From assembly GCA_021495925.1 (NCBI GenBank), contig JAKEKT010000023.1, forward strand, positions 367,430-431,429: a stretch of DNA of 64,000 nt. Reading direction: 5' to 3'. The DNA comes from Diplodia intermedia. Lineage: Eukaryota; Ascomycota; Dothideomycetes; Botryosphaeriales; Botryosphaeriaceae. Position numbers and translations under genes: made by a program. The notes under the pieces were generated by a model. That model worked only from the letters and a program-made list of their open reading frames with translations, had not been told where the DNA came from and did not search any database. Positions 57,843 through 64,000 of the stretch are shown piece by piece (within the stretch, counting starts at the first letter, position 1; each line of letters opens with the position of its first letter).

Positions 57843-58991
57843 ATGTCATCCTCCACCTACAACAATGGTCCCTCTTCGGAGGCTGGCCACCACCACTGGA
57901 GCGGAGACACAAAGGCTCCCCGTCACTCGACGAACACGGCCACTACTGAGAACCGGACGAATGTCGAAGTGGATGAGGTTGGCCTTCAGGTCAACACCGA
58001 GTACAAGCCGCTGCCTTTCCCGTTCAACAAGATCATGGACAGTGGGTTCGGGAGGTCTCAGTGGAAGAACCGTAAGCACACGTGCCCCTCTGAAGCTTCC
58101 CTGGCTGACACGACAAGATGCAATTGCCTTCACTGGTGAATGCGTGGGCACGGCATCCTTCCTCTTCTTCGCCTTTGCGGGAACGGAGGTGGCCCAATGG
58201 GGCGCGGCTCAAAACCCGGACGACACGACCTTCAACCCTGCTACCATCCTGTACATCTCGCTGTGTTTCGGCCTATCCCTGATGGTCAATGTCTTCATCT
58301 TCTTCCGCGTGTCCGGAGGCCTGTTCAACCCAGCAGTAAGCACAGCCCCGGTCTCCACCTTACGAGCCTGAGGGGGCCCTCTGACAGTAGCGGCAACAGG
58401 TCACACTCGCCATGCTGCTCACCAGCTCGATCCCGCCAATGCGGTGCCTTGTCCTGTTCGTCGCGCAGATGCTGGCCTGCATGTTCGCGTCGGTCATCGT
58501 TGATGTGCTGATCCCGACCAAGTTCGGCGTCGTCACGCAGCCGTCCCACGGAGCAACAACGGCGCAGGCCGTCTGCATCGAGCTCATCCTGACGGCCTAC
58601 CTGTGCATGTCCATCTTCATGCTGGCGGGCGAGAACCACAAGGGCCGTTTCATGGCACCCGTCTGCATCGGCATGGCCCTCTTCTCGGCCCACCTGGTTG
58701 GCGTGCAGTGGACAGGCGCCAGCCTCAACCCCTGCCGCAGCTTCGGGCCCGCCATCGTGAGCGGCACCTGGACGCAGCACTGGATCTACTGTAAGTTCTG
58801 CATATCTAAACACCGGACGGTCGGGTTGGCTGACGACACGTTTCAATGCAGGGGTTGGACCTGGCGTCGGCGCCATCATCGCGGCCGGCCTTTACAAGAC
58901 GCTGAAGCACATGCGCTATGAGGAGGCCAACCCTGGCCAGGACGCCTACGACGACCCGGCTCTGCGCCACCACCAAAACGGCCACAAGTGA
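57843..58991 (+). CDS. Aquaporin / MIP-family channel with NPC second box
   Basis: Four exons (57843-58071, 58118-58335, 58400-58790, 58852-58991) give 325 aa. A 76-residue hydrophilic N-terminus is followed by six helices. The first, FTGECVGTASFLFFAFAGT, has the Glu-in-helix-1 motif. The first box is GLFNPA (Asn147-Ala149). The second reads SLNPCRSFGP (Asn259-Pro260-Cys261), with Cys instead of the usual Ala, and the pore Arg262 follows. Thr-Gly before the second box and the absence of the aquaglyceroporin Asp after it suggest a water-type channel. The C-terminus is His- and charge-rich. It should sit in the plasma membrane or vacuole. The exon 3 and 4 junctions fall inside conserved segments, and all phases close. 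Confidence 0.92.
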
Positions 58992-61900
58992 GGGCGCGAA
59001 CAGCGAGCTCGGCCATCGTTTAAGCGATGACTTGTTACGAGCAATGATGTAATCTTTGAGCGAGAGCGCTTCAATTGGGGGAGAGTGGCAATGGATGCAC
59101 CTGCTGCTTGGCGGCATGAGGGGGAGGAAGGCGGACTTTCGATTCAATTTCCCTTAGTCCCGGGCGCTTGAGGAAGGCTGCCCGCGGTTTCGTTTACTAC
59201 TACTTGTCTCCTCCGGCGGAATCATTCCTTAGTTTGGCTAGCTAGACGAATTGCATTATTACACACCAGCACACCAGCAACGACCCCGCCGTCTTGTGAG
59301 AGATAATCTGCAAGGCCCGCTCTGCTAACCACGTACCGCGTGTCCTCCCTACGTCACTTCTACGCCTGTTCGACTTGGTCAGCAGTCTTCGCGTAAGCCC
59401 TAGAGGAGGGCGACAGTCGTCACCATCGAGTCCGCCGTCACGAGTGCACCTTGGCTAAAACGAGCCGTTGAGGTCGGAGCCGCTTGCGACGGGAGGCCGG
59501 ACGAGGGGGCGGAACCTGGCTGGGATCTGGGACGCGTCTCCGGGTGGCCGTGCAGCGGAAGATCGCCCTAACCGCACAAGCGCAAGCGACGCGCCCCGGG
59601 ATCATCGTGTCCGGAGGAACTCTTCACACGCCCAGAACGAAAAAATGGAGTCATCACCAGCCTGGGATGCCGTCCTGCACGCCATTCCTTCCGCACCACC
59701 AGGGGGCCCCGTCTCGCTTCCGCAACGTGCCCACTCTCCGCAAACGGAATTGCTGGGTGAGGCAGGAGCAGGAGCGCGTACCTGGTGCGACTGAAGTCGG
59801 GCCGCCATGCGGCAACAGACGACGACGACGGGTGGAAGTGCGGCACAAGGCCAGCATGGGCCTTTCTTTGTCTCGACTGCTGCTGCTGCTACCACCCGGC
59901 GCCGGAAGGCTCCCGAGAGCGGGTCACACGTTGCTCGCCTGCTCTCTCTTCCCTCCCGTCCCATCTACCTTCCCAGTGGCCTTGGCCATTGGCCGTCGAA
60001 GTCGGTCCGCCGGCACCCCCTGTTGTCGCACACGCAAGATATGCAGATAATTCGGCAAAGCCTCACTTTCCGACTCCTTCTGGATCTCTCTGCGCGTGCC
60101 GCTGCCAGGTCGACGGCAGTTTTGCCGATGCCATTACCTGATGGCTTTCCTTCCCTCTCCATCCCCCTCGCCGCACGGCCACCCGCTACTACGGTATGGA
60201 AGGTGCGGTGGAGGGCCGAGAACAATGGCCACCACGCGACGGCGTGAGAAAGCACTGCTATGACGCGAGAAGGAGTGGAGAGATAGGGCTCGTCCTGTCT
60301 GTCTCGAGCCGCGGCCGACCCATGGACCGCAGCAGCAAGCGGTCATCCTCTCTCCCAGGATCTTCTCGTCGATGATCAGAAAAGGATCGGGCCGTCGCAG
60401 TCGAGCATGGGGAGGGGGCAGCAGGCAACGAGCGGCTGCTCCGAATCGCCCCGCTCGCCGTGGGCGAAGAGGCTCGTTTCCGCTCAAGCGCCCGGCTTCG
60501 GTACTGCACGACGCTGATTGTTGCTGCTGCTGCCGGTTGACTTGCTTCGCCTGTCGTGCAGGGCGGGCAGGTGCAGCATCTGATGGCAGCACAAGGGAAC
60601 AACGCATGCCTGCCCTGCACACATACACACACACGGAAACACATGTGCAGTGCCGCCCGGAAGAAGGGCAGAGGCAGGGACATGTCGGAAGCTCTGCCAG
60701 GGCCTTGCTGCCGCCGCGCCTCTCATCCTTTCCGGCCATTGTCGCGCAGCAAGCAAGCAATCACGCACAGCAAACTTGGTCCATGCCTGCCTGTCTCGTG
60801 TTCCCTCGAGAAACGTGACCGAAACACCCACACAGCCCGACATCCGGTCATGACAGCAGAAATATCGACAGCAGCATGTCGTGAGGGAGGCGGGGTTGCT
60901 TGCACTGCCTGCCCTCTCTACTCGGACGCACCGAGCATCTTACTTGCAGCGAAAATAGAGCGCAGGTCCATTTAAGCAGCAGAAGAAACAAGCCATTGCC
61001 GCGCAATGGCGCCTGCGCCCCACCACCACCACCCTCTTCGCCTTTCGCTGCGGCGCCAGAGGAACTCCCTGTGGGGTAAACGTGGCGAAGGGCTTAGCGG
61101 GGAAAAAAGTACGTACATATCGATCAGCTTACAGAGACACCGCCACCACTCTGGACCATGCAGCTCAGGGTCCTTGTCGGAGAGCTGGCGGGTGGCCTTG
61201 TTCTGTGCAACCGTGGCTGGACGCACCTCGACATGTCGGGTCTTGCAGCCCGCATGGCCAGCGAACCGTGGCAACACACCGAGTCCCCCGCGAAGAATCC
61301 AGCCAACCAAAAAGCAACGCCCTCAGGTACGTACCTCGGTGTGCCTCGTTCGCCCCCACCACGCGTGTTGATCCCCGGCGGGCCGCCCGCTCACATCCCC
61401 CTCCTCCTCCTCCTCCACCATCAAGCCCCATCCTAGCACAGCCCCACAGTCTCTCATGACGCCAGCCAAACGGCCGAGTGTGGGCCCCCAACCCCGATGG
61501 CGCGATTGTGGGCGCTTTGGTAAATTGCATACAATGGGGAACGGGGAAAGTGAAATAAAGATCGGGCTCCAATGATGTGCATGCAACGGCAATCCTCCGT
61601 ACGTTCGAGACCCCACCACCCCCGCTAACCCCACGTACATACATCCAGCTGCAAGCAGCAAGGTACCGGATAGTACCTCGGAGCAACATGTGCGCAAGAG
61701 TTGCATCAGAAAACAGCCCATTCTTTTGACTTTATCTCTTTCTCGCCTTACTGCTTTCTTTTTTCCGGACCCTGCTTTGCTGCGACGTCGCAGCCTTGCG
61801 CTGCAACTCCATTCTTTTTTTCTCCCAATCATCTGCATCACCTGCATTCTTTTTTTTCTTTTCCCACGCACGATCGAGATGGTGGCGACCGAACCAGGGG

Positions 61901-62009
61901 GATCTGCCTGCACGCGCGCGCGTCCTTCAGGGTCCTTCGGTGTGGCGGTACGCCGGGGGTCATCCTGGGGTCCTGGATTGCCTGAAGGTCATGCGGAAAT
62001 CCGTGGACG

Positions 62010-62065
62010 ACGTGTCTCTCTCTCTTTCTCTTTCTCGATATCTATCTCTCTCTCTTTTTCTGTCT
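62010..62065 (+). repeat. Pyrimidine (CT/CTTT) microsatellite
   Basis: An imperfect TCTCTCTCTTTCTCTTTC run, interrupted once by an ATATCTAT segment. Confidence 0.7.
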
Positions 62066-62930
62066 TTCGCATTTCCGGGATGCAAGAAAGCCATTGTGGT
62101 CGTTTCGGGGAATGGACGGGGCCGATCATCAGCATGGGTCCGGAGCGGTCTGTTGGGCGGCCTTCTTCTTCTTCTTCTCCCGCTCTCTCTCTCCCATTTG
62201 ATGGTGTTGCGGTGAAGTGAAGTGTAGTCGTGTCACTTTCGCAGCCTCTCGACCGGGAATAACAGCGGATGAGGCTGTGACGTGTGTGTTGATCATTGAT
62301 CATGCGGCGATGGGGTGGGCTTGTAGGGGTCGAGGCTGTCTCTTTCCGCGGGCTTTACGTTGCTTTACGCTGAGGTTGCTGTCACGGCGGGGGTGGGCGG
62401 TGGAACCCTATGATTTCTTTGTCTTTGGGGGCTGTTCATCTGTCTGGATGTGGGCGGACTCGGGTTCGAGGATGAGTGGAAACCATATCGTTACTGATAC
62501 CTCTCCAGTCAGGTACCGGAAACGTTGGTCTCAGGTCTCACTTTCTTTTTGGTTGCTTTCACGAACTGGACTCCACCCCTTATGACTTGGCTGTGCAATA
62601 TCTCAATCCATATGATGAGGCAATTACTAAATCCTGCGCAATAACTTTCCGTGATGGAGGTAAGTAATAAACTAGCCTTTCCTGTGAAGCTATGGTTTCA
62701 CAAAGCAAGCATAGACTGTTGTGGACGGTCACCAGGTGCTTAATAAGTACGTCTTGGTAAATTTATCTTTGGCCACGGCATTGTCAGCCGGTAGACAATT
62801 ATCAGCCTCGGGGTAGGGAGCATAGCCACGCCTACTTGCGGCAGTTAGAATTACAGCCCCCTCATCATTTCGTGTCACCGCGTGGTGGTCACATGAATGC
62901 ATCATCTGTCCGCTGTCAACGATTTCGGCT

Positions 62931-62962
62931 CCCCGTCACTGTCAACGTTGACAGTGACGGGG
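62931..62962. repeat. Perfect 32-bp palindrome
   Basis: Each arm is the 16-mer CCCCGTCACTGTCAAC, followed at once by its reverse complement with no spacer. The next bases form a second small palindrome GGGGTTAACCCC (62959-62970) that overlaps the right end. The structure can fold to a hairpin or serve as a dyad protein site. Confidence 0.9.
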
Positions 62963-63829
62963 TTAACCCCACGTTCAGCGCCGCACGACCCACGCCTTCT
63001 CGGTCCAGAGACTGTCATCCTTCCTGCCACCACCTGCTGATACACCGTCGTCCGACAGCGCCGTTAGGCATGAGTGCATAGGCCGTGCCCCGATGCATAC
63101 GGCACCCCATCAAGCATTTCATCTCGATGCGGTGGAACACCGAAGTTGGCCCCTGTAGAAGCGCTTGATCCCGCAGCCTCATATGCTCAGGCGGTTCAAG
63201 TTCTAGCCTCCTTCCCAACTGGTCGACCGTTTCATCGACGGGGGTAAGTGATCGTCGCGAGAAAGTGATTTCCTTGGAGGACTTGTCGACGCGGACGGAG
63301 CTGCAGCGGCGGGGCCTCTCGCAGCCTCGACAACTCGAGCCGGAAAAGATTCCGACCACTTTTTCGCGAAAGTAGGTAGCTGAGCCGAGCCGAGCCCGCG
63401 TACATACATCAACGGTACCGTTGTTTCCCATCTCACAGTTTAGTCATCGTCGTCGAGTCTGTTGTGCTGGGCCGAGGTACGGAGCATTTCTGCCCGACTT
63501 TCGACGATGACATGGTGCGCTCTGTCGTGCGTACTGCAAAGCGCGAAAAGAAGACGGGAAGTGATATTACACAAAGGTTGCATTGCTCACTTCCGTTCTG
63601 ACAGAGACCATGAATCGTGGTTTGTAAAGGAGACGGCGCCGAAGGACTACGAAAGCATCATTCGTCAAGAACGCCGGTCCAGCCGTAAGTTGTAGCAATT
63701 TGGCTTCCCCCATGATATCGTAGAGAGCGATGATGGTCCCCCGAGGTTTTCTAACGATAGTCCCACACTACCACCACTGTTTCCTCATGCGCGCGCTCGT
63801 TTGCTCTGTCGTCGTCGTCGTCAGAGTTG

Positions 63830-64000
63830 ATGCTTTCCGACTTCGACACCACCGCCGTTTCCGAACCCACCCACCCACCCACCTCTGTCGTTCCCGCCGT
63901 CTCCTTCCTCCCCAAGATCATCATCATTATCTTCTCTCCGACATTGATCACCCCCCTCGCGTCCATCTTCCACCGCGCACACGCCGCGATATCGAACGCG
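63830..64000 (+). other. Open frame running off the window end
   Basis: From the ATG at 63830 a forward frame stays open to the last base (57 codons). It begins MLSDFDTTAVSEPTHPPTS and contains a hydrophobic stretch FLPKIIIIIFSPTLITPL. The CT-rich composition is also that of a fungal 5' leader, so this may be a gene start or a UTR. Sequence beyond the window is needed to tell. Confidence 0.25.

Larger units (their letters stand above)
58992..63829. other. Gene-poor region (4.8 kb)
   Basis: No convincing gene was found on either strand. It contains a CACA microsatellite near 60624, a CT-rich run at 62010-62065, a CTT run near 62162, and the 32-bp perfect palindrome at 62931-62962. Open frames such as 61690-62220 (+) and 63015-63431 (-) show no family content. 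Its use is unknown. Confidence 0.5.

Overview
The window is nuclear DNA of a filamentous ascomycete (Pezizomycotina). The evidence is short GT-AG introns of about 45-180 bases, yeast-style single-copy housekeeping genes split by such introns, and lineage markers: DUF6594 and DUF4048 proteins, a HET-type relic, a fungal rhodopsin-domain membrane protein and a GH125 mannosidase. The gene set fits Dothideomycetes best, but that class assignment is an inference. No rRNA, tRNA, transposon, CRISPR array or plasmid feature was recognised.

The left part (about 0-33.6 kb) is dense and mostly housekeeping. In order it holds: a histidine phosphatase; a DUF6594 membrane protein (-); a small 79-aa protein; a DUF4048 protein (-); a STE20/GCK-III kinase (+); AP-1 mu adaptin (-); mitochondrial ferredoxin (-) head to head with an Ugo1-like carrier (+); a decayed HET-type relic; SRP54 (-) head to head with RRP15 (+); a Ca3427-like binding protein (-) head to head with a flavin monooxygenase (+); calcineurin A (+); an Mmc1-like mitochondrial protein (+); and a CoA-transferase family III/AMACR-like enzyme (+).

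The middle (33.6-46.3 kb) is more accessory. It holds two small lysine-rich orphan genes of parallel architecture (-), a rhodopsin-domain membrane protein (-), a secreted GH125 exo-mannosidase (+), a DHA2-type MFS transporter (+) and a nitrilase (-).

The right part (46.3-64 kb) is gene-poor yet not visibly AT-rich. Only three convincing genes occupy about 17.7 kb: a 48-aa cysteine-containing protein with a TATA box, an FMN-dependent 2-hydroxyacid oxidase, and an aquaporin with NPC in place of the second NPA box. The intervals between them (1.7-4.9 kb) carry inverted repeats, including a perfect 32-bp palindrome at 62931-62962.

Several neighbours share a cellular theme. Ferredoxin and Ugo1 both serve mitochondria and probably share a promoter. 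SRP54 and RRP15 both serve protein synthesis and targeting. The kinase and calcineurin are morphogenesis and stress signalling enzymes. I see no convincing secondary-metabolite cluster or defence system. The most unusual items are the 32-bp palindrome, the aquaporin NPC motif, the paired orphan genes and the gene-poor right third. Splice sites were placed by eye from GT/AG (one GC/AG) signals, reading phase and family conservation, so exon ends are predictions.
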